Positions 45,132 to 54,664 of a stretch of 64,000 nucleotides of DNA are shown here, in pieces (position 1 is the stretch's first letter; the number at the start of each line of letters is the position of its first letter). The notes under the pieces were generated by a model, which was given only the letters and a program-made list of their open reading frames with translations, had not been told where the DNA came from and did no database searches. The DNA is from Calditrichia bacterium (GTDB lineage Bacteria > Calditrichota > Calditrichia > Calditrichales > J004), in the NCBI GenBank assembly GCA_020635035.1, contig JACKAO010000006.1, forward strand, positions 284,307 to 348,306, in the 5' to 3' direction. Position numbers and translations under genes: made by a program.

Positions 45132-46190
45132 ATGAAATACAGATTACAATTGCTAATACCCTTAATGATTTTAGTTTTGAAAAGTCAACTTTTAGCGCAA
45201 AATCCATATCGTGTTGGAACAACAGCTGCAAACTTTTTAGAAATTGGATATGATGCTAAAGGGACAGCAATGGGAGATGCATATGTATGCCGTACAGAAG
45301 ATATATCAAGTATATATTGGAATCCGGCTGGTTTAGCATTTATGGAGAAACCTGAAGTTCAATTTTTATATCAACCATGGATTGCCGACATAAATACTTC
45401 TTTTGTTGGAGCAGGCATTATTTTACCAGGAATTGGTACGCTTGGACTCAGTATAATAGGCGTTAATTATGGCTTTATGGATGTGACAACGCTTGCTGAT
45501 CAGGAAGGCACCGGTGAACGATTTGATGCATCAGAATATGCATTCAGCTTTGCTTTTGCAAGACAGCTAACAGATAGGTTTGCCATAGGAGCTACATTTA
45601 AATATATCACCTCGCGTATATGGAGTACGAATGCCAGTGCGATTGCAACAGATTTGGGTGTTACCATAAAAACAGGATTTTTTTCATGGTCAGGTAGTCA
45701 CAATGACGGTCTACGCATCGGCATGAGTATTTCCAATTATGGCAGTCGAATGCAATATGATGGACTCAATTTAAATAGATATGATGATCCTGAACCTGAC
45801 GATGCTGGAAACTATGCCTATATTCCCAGCAAGTACGACCTTTCAGAGTGGGAATTACCATTAATAATTCGTGTTGGTATTCTCGTAAAAGCTTTAAAAT
45901 TAGAGCACTCCCAGCTTTCAGTGGAAGTTAACGCATTACATCCTAATAATAATGCTGAATCAGTTAATCTGGGTATGGAATATGCATACAATGTCGTTAA
46001 CGTGGGAAAGTTCTTTCTTCGTAGCGGATATAAAGCACTTTGGATGCCGGATTCTGAATATGGTATTACATTTGGGGCCGGATGCCAATTGTATATAATG
46101 GAAAATACAAGTCTTAAAATTGATTTTTCCTATCGCTCAATTGGCATATTAGGAAATATAGCCTGTTATTCAGTAGGTATGGAATTTTAA
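45132..46190 (+). CDS. PorV/PorQ family outer-membrane protein
   Basis: The 352-residue protein has a signal peptide ending at LLAQ, then the family opening AANFLEIGYDAKGTAMGDAYVCRTEDISSIYWNPAGLAF. It continues as an FadL-like beta-barrel, including FAFARQLTDRFAIGATFKYI, and ends GMEF. PorV in Bacteroidota escorts T9SS cargo to the attachment complex at the outer membrane. Family members outside that phylum often follow TonB-receptor/T9SS-cargo pairs, as here. It starts 39 bases after the previous gene. Confidence 0.87.
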   Translation: MKYRLQLLIPLMILVLKSQLLAQNPYRVGTTAANFLEIGYDAKGTAMGDAYVCRTEDISSIYWNPAGLAFMEKPEVQFLYQPWIADINTSFVGAGIILPGIGTLGLSIIGVNYGFMDVTTLADQEGTGERFDASEYAFSFAFARQLTDRFAIGATFKYITSRIWSTNASAIATDLGVTIKTGFFSWSGSHNDGLRIGMSISNYGSRMQYDGLNLNRYDDPEPDDAGNYAYIPSKYDLSEWELPLIIRVGILVKALKLEHSQLSVEVNALHPNNNAESVNLGMEYAYNVVNVGKFFLRSGYKALWMPDSEYGITFGAGCQLYIMENTSLKIDFSYRSIGILGNIACYSVGMEF

Positions 46191-46205
46191 TTTCGAGAAA
46201 TTGAT

Positions 46206-47459
46206 ATGCATTCAATGGAAAAGACATCTTATGGTAGAAGCCAGTCCCGATTGCGACAACATAACATAAATGTTGTTATAGCAAAAATAAAACAAGATCA
46301 ACCAATAACAAAAAGAGAAATCGCCACAAAAACGGGCTTAAGTTTCGCAAAAGTAAATTCAATATCTATTACTTTAACAAATTTGGGCTTGATAAACGAA
46401 ATAGGTAAAGCGGAATCAGGAGGAGGTCGTCCCTCAGCAATATATCAGATTAATCCTAATTTTGGATATACGATAGGTTGTGAACTGTCACACAAGAAAA
46501 TCAGTACGATTATTGTTGATCTAAATGGAAAAATTCATTCAAAAAATTCAGTAAAATTTGATATCCAGGAAGGAAAAGAATCACTTTTATTAAAAATTCT
46601 TGATAGTATTCATATCGAAATAGATAAAAGTGATAAAATAAAACAAAAGATCATCGGTATTGGGATTGCTGTTGCCGGATTAGTAAATCCTCAAAACGGA
46701 ATGTCCACGCCTTTCCCACATTTAGTTAATTGGGGTGATATTCCTTTAAAAAAAATCATTGAGGATGAATTTGGCTTATTTTGTTACGTGGAGAATGTCG
46801 CTAATTCTGCAGCATTGGCAGAACTTAATTATGGTGTTAAAAAGAACGCAGATAATATTCTTGCTGTTAATGTTGGTAGTGGTCTTGGATTAGGGATTGT
46901 ATTAAATAGAAGTCTATACATCGGTGCTACAGGAAGTGCTGGAGAATTTGGCCACATAACAGTTGATGAAAATGGTCCACTATGCATGTGTGGAAATGTT
47001 GGTTGTCTTGAAACTATGGCAAGTACGACATCTGTTGTAAATCGAGCAAAAAGCATGCTTGATAAACAAGTTGTTTCTAGTTTACTTACCATGTCTGATA
47101 ATGATATCGATCGAATAGATTTCAAAATGATATGCGAGTCTGCTCTACAAGGAGATAAGCTTTCTTTTAATCTACTGGATGAAATGGGGAGAAATCTTGG
47201 AGAAGGTATTGTTACACTCATAAATCTGCTAAACCCACAAATGATTATTATCGGTGGCGAGATATTTTGTGCAAAAGACATTTTGTTGCAACCAATCCTG
47301 ACAGTTGTTCAAAAACGAGCATTGGAGATTCCTCGGAAAAAAGCAGAAGTAATGTTTTCAGCGTTAGGCAGTAATGCTGGCCTAATGGGTGCTGTTATTC
47401 CAGTGATGGAGCATTTTTATTCAGCTTTACCGAAGCAGATCAGTACCGAAACAGATTAG
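46206..47459 (+). CDS. ROK family transcriptional regulator (NagC-like), kinase-inactive
   Basis: The 417-residue protein has an N-terminal winged helix (about 15-75: ITKREIATKTGLSFAKVNSI, LGLINEIGKAESGGGRPSA) and a ROK domain. The ROK zinc motif GHITVDENGPLCMCGNVGCLE is complete. The DxGGT nucleotide motif is missing (IGCELSHKKI), and the catalytic aspartate is Val198 (VENVANSAALAE instead of NDANAA), so sugar phosphorylation is not expected. It is likely the repressor of this locus, released by an amino sugar or its phosphate, as for NagC. Confidence 0.92.
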   Translation: MHSMEKTSYGRSQSRLRQHNINVVIAKIKQDQPITKREIATKTGLSFAKVNSISITLTNLGLINEIGKAESGGGRPSAIYQINPNFGYTIGCELSHKKISTIIVDLNGKIHSKNSVKFDIQEGKESLLLKILDSIHIEIDKSDKIKQKIIGIGIAVAGLVNPQNGMSTPFPHLVNWGDIPLKKIIEDEFGLFCYVENVANSAALAELNYGVKKNADNILAVNVGSGLGLGIVLNRSLYIGATGSAGEFGHITVDENGPLCMCGNVGCLETMASTTSVVNRAKSMLDKQVVSSLLTMSDNDIDRIDFKMICESALQGDKLSFNLLDEMGRNLGEGIVTLINLLNPQMIIIGGEIFCAKDILLQPILTVVQKRALEIPRKKAEVMFSALGSNAGLMGAVIPVMEHFYSALPKQISTETD

Positions 47460-47509
47460 TGAATCTGACATTGTAGATAACAATCTACCAAATGGACAAT
47501 TGATTGATA

Positions 47510-48688
47510 ATGAAAAGTGAAATTTTGACTACTGATAAGGCAAAAGAGTTACAACAAAAGACCTTAAATTCACAAAAAATAAATATTGGAATTATCGGTG
47601 CGGGAAGATTTGGAATACATCATTTAAATGCTTTTCGCCAAATGGAAAAGACCAGCAGTTTAAAACTAATCACTCTGTCTGATATCAATACTGATGTTTG
47701 TCATAAATATGGTAGACAGTTTGAAATAAATGCCTACCAGGATTACAGAAAAATGATTGAATCAGAAGACTTAACAGCTGTTTCAATTGCCACACCTGAC
47801 CATTTACATGGAGATGTAATAAAATACGCACTTGAGAATGATCTTTATGTATTTGTAGAAAAGCCATTGGAAATATGCCCCAATAAAGCAAAAGAAGTTG
47901 TTGATCTTGCTCAGAATAAAAACTTATTGTTACAGGTTGACTTTCATAAAAGATACGATCCCTACCATATCGAAATAAAAGAACTAATAAGGCAGAATAA
48001 AATCGGTGATTTCCTTTATGGTTATTGTTATATGGAAGATAAAATAACTGTACCGCGTGTATGGTTTCCTCATTGGGCAGATGAGACAAGTCCTGCATGG
48101 TTTCTGGGGACGAATTTTATTGATCTGATGGATTGGTTGTTACCTTATAACGCAGAGAATGTCTTCGCAACAGGCCAAAAAGGTAAACTATCTTCTATTG
48201 GCATAGATACATATGATAGTATCCAGGCGATGATTACCTACCAGAACAAGTCGACAATTTCTTACAATTTTTCATGGATATTACCAGAGCAATTTCCTTC
48301 AATTGTAAATCAGGGTTTTCGTTTGATAGGCTCAGAAGGTATTGTAGAATCGGATTCTCAGGAACGAGGTACAATAACATGTTTTGCATCGGAGCCCGGT
48401 ATGAATGTTCACAATTCAGGGTTTATCTATAAAACTGAAAATCCGGATGGAACATATCAGTATAGAGGTTATGGAATAACCAGTATTCAGCATTTTGTAA
48501 AAAATGTACTTTATCTAAAAAACGGCGGAGATCTGGACAATCTTTGCGGATCATATCCATCTGGAAAAGATGCATTAAAGGTTACAAATATAGTTCATGC
48601 AATCCATCGTAGTCTTGATTCCGGAGAGCCTGTTTGTATTCTCAATGAGAAAGGGCAAACCCAGGTAAGGGAAAAAAAGTATGCTTAA
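47510..48688 (+). CDS. Gfo/Idh/MocA family oxidoreductase
   Basis: The 392-residue NAD(P)-dependent sugar dehydrogenase-like protein has nucleotide motif IGIIGAGRFGIHHLNAF near the N-terminus, the family motif VFVEKPLEICPNKA (catalytic lysine) and DFHKRYDP. I prefer ATG 47510 to TTG 47504; neither has a strong ribosome site. It overlaps the next gene by eight bases. In glycan loci, members of this family oxidise or epimerise released sugars, or act as glycosidases through transient oxidation. The substrate is unknown. A remnant of a second family member lies at 61.2 kb. Confidence 0.9.
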   Translation: MKSEILTTDKAKELQQKTLNSQKINIGIIGAGRFGIHHLNAFRQMEKTSSLKLITLSDINTDVCHKYGRQFEINAYQDYRKMIESEDLTAVSIATPDHLHGDVIKYALENDLYVFVEKPLEICPNKAKEVVDLAQNKNLLLQVDFHKRYDPYHIEIKELIRQNKIGDFLYGYCYMEDKITVPRVWFPHWADETSPAWFLGTNFIDLMDWLLPYNAENVFATGQKGKLSSIGIDTYDSIQAMITYQNKSTISYNFSWILPEQFPSIVNQGFRLIGSEGIVESDSQERGTITCFASEPGMNVHNSGFIYKTENPDGTYQYRGYGITSIQHFVKNVLYLKNGGDLDNLCGSYPSGKDALKVTNIVHAIHRSLDSGEPVCILNEKGQTQVREKKYA

Positions 48689-50345
48689 ATTTTCATTAAA
48701 ATTTTTGTTATTCATCATGATTTTAATCTTTTTAAATCCTGTCCACAGCCAGTCAATAATGGGAAAATTAATAATATTTCATGTCGATTTTAATTCTGTA
48801 TCCTTAAATAAAAACTATTTGAAAGAGTGGTTAAAGAATGCCTCGGAAATGGGTTATAATGCAGTGCTTTGGGAAGTGGAAAATGAAATCCAGTGGGAGA
48901 CATGTCCAGAGTGTGTAAGTGATGATGCTTTTACAAAAAGTGAATTCCGGGAAATTCTGGATTATTCAAGAAATCTTGGATTGGAACCTATACCGCTATT
49001 TCAGACTATTGGTCATGCCGAATATGTTCTGAGACATAAAAAATATTTTTCCTATAGAGAAGACCCTGACAGATATGATTGTTATTGTACAAGCGATCCT
49101 GATGTCCGCCAATTTCTAAAAACGTGGATCAAAGAATATATCGATCTGTTTGGAGATATCCGTTATTTTCATCTTGGCGGTGATGAGGCTTATAAATTTG
49201 GTACGTGTCCGGAATGCTCTATAAAGGTAGATAAAGATGGTCCAAACAAGCTGTATGCGGAACATATAATTGATGTTGCTCAGCCACTTCTTCAGAAAAA
49301 TATAAAACCCGGAATATGGTGTGATATGGCTTTAAAACATCCGGAGAGTATTTCTGTTATCCCCAAAGATTTTATTATTTGGGATTGGAATTACTGGGAT
49401 GGAGTGGAATCGCCAAAAAAGGTTATGCTATGGAAGGATTATTCAAGAATCAGCAGTGAAGATGTAACCACAGAAATAAAAAAGCAATTCCCGCAAATTC
49501 TGGATTCATCGGGTAATTTACGACCATTTTATACGATATATATGTTAAAAAATCATGGGTATGAAATAATTCTTTGCAGTTCAACCCGTTCATATGGAGA
49601 TGCTGTTTTTGCTGGGCGGCATTCGGTCCATGCACCGAATGTTGTGGGAGCGTCCAGGGTGGCAGCTAAGGAGGGGCTTTTAGGAACATGTGTTACAAGC
49701 TGGGCAGTGAGGATTCCAAATTACGAAACACAATGGCAATGGTTATACTTAGGGCCATTGAGTTTTAAATACCCGGAACTATCATACGACACATTGTTAG
49801 AGAAAACCACTGAAAATCTGTTTGGAGAAAATGGAGCGAATTTTTACGAAGCGATTAATTTAATTGGACATCCCTTCACTTTTGCTAAAGAAAAAACAAC
49901 AGGTATTGGTTGGACAGGCATGAAAGATTCAGAGCCAGCACCGCCGGAATATATCAAAGAATTAATTGAAAAATGGAAAACATCAGTCGATGGAAAAGCA
50001 TGGGCAAATATAGAAACAGAAATTAGTAGTTCACCCGAAAAAATTTCAAACGGCTTAGATATTTTGAACCGCTATATCCCCGAAGCTAAGAGGGGGATGA
50101 GTATCTTAAACGCATGGTCCAGAACCGCGTATTTCCAATACTGGCAATCTATTATTGCAAAGGAAATCGTTCATCATGAAAATGGTTCCCCGAAGATTTC
50201 TTCTACTGAAATAATAGAAATTTTACACAAACTGAAAGCTGAATATATCAATTGGGCAGAAACATGGATGACAACAGCTTCGGCGAATCAGAATGCAGGT
50301 TTAATTTATGACTCGATATTAACATATTTCAAAAACTATAAATAG
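48681..50345 (+). CDS. GH20-like beta-N-acetylhexosaminidase, compact form with CPEC motifs
   Basis: The 554-residue protein has a signal peptide (to about residue 23), then directly a TIM barrel without the usual GH20 N-terminal domain. The catalytic pair Asp168-Glu169 lies in YFHLGGDEAY, the GH20 signature. Two TCPEC motifs (about residues 73 and 175) may bind a metal or form disulfides. The conserved tryptophan strand appears as DFIIWDWNYWDG. It differs clearly from the classical GH20 enzyme at 58 kb, so the two probably cut different linkages or chain lengths. It should remove terminal GlcNAc or GalNAc in the periplasm. Confidence 0.82.
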   Translation: MLKFSLKFLLFIMILIFLNPVHSQSIMGKLIIFHVDFNSVSLNKNYLKEWLKNASEMGYNAVLWEVENEIQWETCPECVSDDAFTKSEFREILDYSRNLGLEPIPLFQTIGHAEYVLRHKKYFSYREDPDRYDCYCTSDPDVRQFLKTWIKEYIDLFGDIRYFHLGGDEAYKFGTCPECSIKVDKDGPNKLYAEHIIDVAQPLLQKNIKPGIWCDMALKHPESISVIPKDFIIWDWNYWDGVESPKKVMLWKDYSRISSEDVTTEIKKQFPQILDSSGNLRPFYTIYMLKNHGYEIILCSSTRSYGDAVFAGRHSVHAPNVVGASRVAAKEGLLGTCVTSWAVRIPNYETQWQWLYLGPLSFKYPELSYDTLLEKTTENLFGENGANFYEAINLIGHPFTFAKEKTTGIGWTGMKDSEPAPPEYIKELIEKWKTSVDGKAWANIETEISSSPEKISNGLDILNRYIPEAKRGMSILNAWSRTAYFQYWQSIIAKEIVHHENGSPKISSTEIIEILHKLKAEYINWAETWMTTASANQNAGLIYDSILTYFKNYK

Positions 50346-50394
50346 CACTTTTAAAACCATAATATTATACCTGCTTTCAAAAAACTGGATTTTA

Positions 50395-53019
50395 ATGAAC
50401 AGAAAAAAACAAAAACGAAACATTGTGTCCATCATTCTTGCTGCAGGTAAAGGCACACGCATGCGAACTGTGCATATGCCTAAAGTATGCTTCCCAATTG
50501 AAGGTAAACCGGTAATTGCCCGTGCTATAGAAACTTATCAAAGCTGCGGTATTCATTCCCATTTTATTGTTGTCAATTATCTTGCAGAACAAGTGATGCA
50601 GGCTACGGTAGGACTGGATTCAAATATCTTTTTCAGTTATCAAAATAAACCAATCGGTACTGGAAATGCAGCAAAATCAGCATCACAATTGCTTTCATCA
50701 ATGAAATACCATGATGATATACTCGTTGTTGCAGGTGATAAAATATTTGATAATCAGATTATTGATAAACTGATCGATCATTTTTACGATACGGAAAGTG
50801 ATCTTTCTTTTTTAGTGAGCGAAGCAGATAATTCAAATTTTGCCGGCAGAGTATTGTACTCAAAAGAAGCTGAACCGGTTGCAGTAGTTGAAGCATTTGA
50901 TGTAGGAAAAATAAAACTGCTTCAAACGTTGAATCGAATAACAAAAGAGCGGCCTTTGTCATCCCGTGAGGCAAATTTACTGGCTCTTGACTATTTGGGA
51001 AATGAAAAAAAAGCTGCATTCGCATTGGGATCTGTCTGGGATTCCATTAATGAAGGATATTCAGTTACATCCAAACTGATTCATGAAAATTTTTCAGAAC
51101 AAGATTTTATATTCTCAATCAATAATGAAAGATTCGATCTCCCTCAATTATTAAAAAGCAGTCATCAGAATTTATCGACTTATATATTCAAAGCGGAAGC
51201 ACTTTATTTTGCACTGGACAGGCTGACCAGGGATAACGCTCAACAGGAAGAATATCTCACAGAAACAATTAGTATATTATCAAATGAAAAATTCAAAATA
51301 AGTACGGTATCTGTTGACCATAAAGGTCAGGTATTGGATTTTAATACTCCTGAGGAACTTGAAGAAGTACGTAAGGCTTTTGTGTCAAAATCATCGGTTC
51401 AAATATCTTCCAGGCGTAAATTGGAGCGAAATGCCAGACACTGGTTAAAAGATTTTGATTTGTCCGATCCGCAGGCTATTTCAAATTTGGCTGAGAATTA
51501 TGGTGATGGACACACTCTGCTGGAAAACAAACGCAAAACTCTGATATCCCTGTTAACTGCATTTATCAGGGAGTATGGTGATGTTAAAACGGTAATCACA
51601 AGATCCTCAGGCAGAATAAATATGATGGGACGTCACGTAGATCATCAAGGTGGTTATGGCAATATGATCGCACTGGATAAGGATATATTTTGTGTTGCTG
51701 GTGAAAGAACTGATGATCAAATCAATATTCTGAACCTTGATTCACGTTTATATGCTGTAAGACAATTTTCAATAAAGGGATTGGTCAAAAATTTTAAAAA
51801 TAACTGGATTGAATTTGTAAATAGTGATCAAATAATTCAGCAGGCAAGAGAAGCACAGGGGGATTGGTCCCAATACATCAAGGCGATTAGTGCACGCATT
51901 CAGACTCTGTTTCCAGGAAAGAAGCTGAAAGGTCTCAATTTAGCTTTCGGTGGCGATATTCCAATTGCTGCCGGACTAAGTTCGTCCTCTGCGTTAGTCG
52001 TTGCTACTGCTAAGGCTATTATCTCTATTAATAATCTGAAAATTTCTTCAGTGGAATTTGTAAACCTGTGCGCTGAAGCGGAATGGTACGTAGGAACTAG
52101 GGGAGGAGCGGGTGATCATGCTGCAATGACTTATTGCAAAAAGGGAGCAATAACTCAAATCGGATATTTTCCTGTACATGAAATTCAGAATGTATCCTTC
52201 CCTGATGATTATGTCTTAATTGTATGTAACTCACTTGAGAAAGCCCGTAAAACAGCGGGAGCGAAAGATATATTTAATCATCGAGTTGCTTGTTATAATA
52301 TTGCCCGTGAATTATTTAAAAAAATGCACTCGAAATTCTCGTCAAAAATCGAATATCTTCGTGATATCAACAGCGCCCAACTAAATGTATCTAACACAAA
52401 TTTGATAACAATGATAAAGGATTTGCCTGTTTCATTGAACAGGAATGAAATAGAGAATTATATAGGATATGAGAAAGCAAGAGAATACTTGAATACGCAT
52501 TCAGATCAAATAAATACATATCCAATAAGAAATGTTTTGCTTTTTGGACTCGGCGAAATTGAGCGTAGCCGTATATTTGCCAGGTCCATCAACGCAGGCA
52601 ATATAAATGAAGCCGGAAAAATGATGAATATTTCACACAATGGCGACCGCATAATGACATATTCTAATAACGGAGAACCGGTTCCTTTTAACCTACATTA
52701 TACGGATGATCAACTGAAAAATTTTTTTGATAATACTACCGGGAACAAAAATGTCATGCTTCAAAATATCTCAGGTTCATACGGATGCAGTTCAGCAAAA
52801 ATTGACCGCATGATTGATATCGCACTCTCGGTTAAAGGAACCATTGGGGCTCAAATTGCTGGTGCTGGGTTGGGAGGGTGCATAATGGTGCTTATGAAAA
52901 ATGAAAATACTGAAGATCTGTACAAAATGATGACTGAAAAATATTATCAGCCGGCAGAACTCGATCCTGAAATATTTATATGCAATCCAGCTCAGGGTAG
53001 CAGTTTGCTTGAATACTAA
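50395..53019 (+). CDS. Fusion of a sugar-1-phosphate nucleotidyltransferase and a galactokinase-like GHMP kinase
   Basis: The protein has 874 residues. The N-terminal domain (about 5-330) is GlmU-like: LAAGKGTRM at 15-23, MPKVCFPIEGKPVI, GTGNAA and VAGDKIFDN. The C-terminal domain (about 380-874) is a GHMP kinase of the galactokinase type: GRINMMGRHVDHQGG near 406, phosphate-binding PIAAGLSSSSALV at 523-535 and the third motif AGAGLGGCIMVLM near 820. A single chain could turn a free sugar into sugar-1-phosphate and then NDP-sugar, as the fucose enzyme FKP does with other domains. The sugar may be GalNAc, GlcNAc or a uronate; the sequence does not decide. Confidence 0.87.
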   Translation: MNRKKQKRNIVSIILAAGKGTRMRTVHMPKVCFPIEGKPVIARAIETYQSCGIHSHFIVVNYLAEQVMQATVGLDSNIFFSYQNKPIGTGNAAKSASQLLSSMKYHDDILVVAGDKIFDNQIIDKLIDHFYDTESDLSFLVSEADNSNFAGRVLYSKEAEPVAVVEAFDVGKIKLLQTLNRITKERPLSSREANLLALDYLGNEKKAAFALGSVWDSINEGYSVTSKLIHENFSEQDFIFSINNERFDLPQLLKSSHQNLSTYIFKAEALYFALDRLTRDNAQQEEYLTETISILSNEKFKISTVSVDHKGQVLDFNTPEELEEVRKAFVSKSSVQISSRRKLERNARHWLKDFDLSDPQAISNLAENYGDGHTLLENKRKTLISLLTAFIREYGDVKTVITRSSGRINMMGRHVDHQGGYGNMIALDKDIFCVAGERTDDQINILNLDSRLYAVRQFSIKGLVKNFKNNWIEFVNSDQIIQQAREAQGDWSQYIKAISARIQTLFPGKKLKGLNLAFGGDIPIAAGLSSSSALVVATAKAIISINNLKISSVEFVNLCAEAEWYVGTRGGAGDHAAMTYCKKGAITQIGYFPVHEIQNVSFPDDYVLIVCNSLEKARKTAGAKDIFNHRVACYNIARELFKKMHSKFSSKIEYLRDINSAQLNVSNTNLITMIKDLPVSLNRNEIENYIGYEKAREYLNTHSDQINTYPIRNVLLFGLGEIERSRIFARSINAGNINEAGKMMNISHNGDRIMTYSNNGEPVPFNLHYTDDQLKNFFDNTTGNKNVMLQNISGSYGCSSAKIDRMIDIALSVKGTIGAQIAGAGLGGCIMVLMKNENTEDLYKMMTEKYYQPAELDPEIFICNPAQGSSLLEY

Positions 53020-53155
53020 CTAATTGAATAATGAAATATTGGCCCAGTGTTAAAGAATTGCAAGTACCGATATGAAAATCACACTAATAATTTTCATAAT
53101 CAGTTGCATGTGTTTAGACAAGTCATGATATAAAATTTATAATCAAGGAATTTAA

Positions 53156-54622
53156 ATGCTTTTACAAAATGCTGATTATTTAGTAATTGCCATTTATGCA
53201 GTTCTGGTTGCATATCTTGGATTTTATGCAAGGAAGAAAGTAAAGAACCTTGAAGACTATTTTGCCGGAGGACGCAAAGTTCCATGGTGGATGGCAGCAA
53301 TCTCACATCATATGTCCGGATATAGTGCCTTTGCATTTGTCGGACATGCTACAATTGCCTACATGAGTGGATTTTCAATCTGGACTTTTTTTGCAGTGCC
53401 AATATTTATTGCGATGATCATAGGAGCGCAGGTCTGGGCTCCTAAATGGGTTAAGCTAAAGGTAATCACACCAGTTGAGTATCTGGAAGAACGATTTAAT
53501 CTTGCCACACGACAGGTTTTCGCCTGGAGCGGGATAGGAATAAAGTTTATTGATGAAGGTGTAAAACTTTATTCGCTCTCAGTTATTGTTCACGTCGTTA
53601 CTGGCTTTTCCCTTGAAGCTGTTATTATCGGGTGTGGTCTTGTCACTATAGTTTACCTTTTATTTGGTGGATTATGGGCGACAATGCTCACTGATTTTGC
53701 CCAATTTATTGTTCAATTTTCTGTATCGTTAATTCTGGTACCACTCGTATTGCACGCCGTAGGTGGTTGGACTGCACTTTGGGAAAGTCTGCCGGAAGGG
53801 CATGGTTCAATGTTCAGTGATACCATCTCACCATGGTTCTTGCTTGTATATTTGTTTGTAATAATATTGAGCTACAATGGAGGTACATGGGGCCTTGCAC
53901 AGCGTTTCTATTCAATAGGAAAACCCTCTGATGCCCGCAAAGCAGCTTATCTCTCAGCTGCGCTTTATTTGATATACCCAATGGCTATCTATATTCCAAT
54001 CTGGTCAGCAAGGCTGGTTGTTGGTGAGATTGCTAATCCTGAGCACGCATATGTATTGGTCGCTGAAAAATTTCTAAGCTCAATTTCACCAGGATTATTA
54101 GGATTATTTGTAAGTGCTATTTTTGCGGCAACCATGTCCATGATAGATACAGATTTGAATTCTTTAGCTGCAGTATTTACAAAAGATATCTATCATAGAG
54201 TTATTAAACCGGATTCTACAGATAAATTGTTGCTTCGTGTGGGAATGATTTCAACCATAGTTCTTGGTCTTTTAACAATATTTGCAGCATTGATAACTAT
54301 TGAACTGGAGGGTGCTTTTAAGGCAATGATTGAATGGTATGCTGCAATTTTGGGTCCGATTTCAATTCCATTGTTAATGGGTATGATATACAAAAAAGCA
54401 ACCTGGCGCGGTGCTCTGGCATCCTGGGCTTTAGGGTTTATTACATTTATCGCGGTAAAGTATGGCTACAGTGCACTTACTGGTACAGAAACTCCCTTTG
54501 CACTATATACCGGTCTGGAGTTGCTTGTTTCTTTTTCTGTATTTTTCTTGGATGGTTTTATAAGCAAGCAGACACATGAAGAAAAACAACGTGTCGACGC
54601 AATTTTCACACGTTTAAAGTAA
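53156..54622 (+). CDS. Sodium:solute symporter (SSS family)
   Basis: This 488-residue inner-membrane protein has about 13 membrane helices and the SSS features DYLVIAIYAVLVAYLGFYARKK, LEDYFAGGRKVPWWMAAIS, TPVEYLEERFN and GLLGLFVSAIFAATMSMIDTDLNS. AAGGAA precedes the ATG. It likely brings the released monosaccharide or small oligosaccharide into the cytoplasm with sodium, ahead of NagA, NagB and the fused kinase. The 136-base gap before it holds an 18-codon signal-like reading frame (53072-53128), probably without function. Confidence 0.93.
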   Translation: MLLQNADYLVIAIYAVLVAYLGFYARKKVKNLEDYFAGGRKVPWWMAAISHHMSGYSAFAFVGHATIAYMSGFSIWTFFAVPIFIAMIIGAQVWAPKWVKLKVITPVEYLEERFNLATRQVFAWSGIGIKFIDEGVKLYSLSVIVHVVTGFSLEAVIIGCGLVTIVYLLFGGLWATMLTDFAQFIVQFSVSLILVPLVLHAVGGWTALWESLPEGHGSMFSDTISPWFLLVYLFVIILSYNGGTWGLAQRFYSIGKPSDARKAAYLSAALYLIYPMAIYIPIWSARLVVGEIANPEHAYVLVAEKFLSSISPGLLGLFVSAIFAATMSMIDTDLNSLAAVFTKDIYHRVIKPDSTDKLLLRVGMISTIVLGLLTIFAALITIELEGAFKAMIEWYAAILGPISIPLLMGMIYKKATWRGALASWALGFITFIAVKYGYSALTGTETPFALYTGLELLVSFSVFFLDGFISKQTHEEKQRVDAIFTRLK

Positions 54623-54664
54623 CAAGAAGTTGAACGATATGGCAGAGAGTTAAGAAGTCTGAAA

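Noticed and set aside
46206..47459. ROK protein as the missing GlcNAc kinase
   Set aside because: It has an N-terminal DNA-binding domain, lacks the DxGGT motif and has Val in place of the catalytic Asp.
53072..53128. 18-codon signal-peptide-like frame (MKITLIIFIISCMCLDKS)
   Set aside because: Too short and without a good ribosome site; a chance frame or decayed start cannot be told apart.
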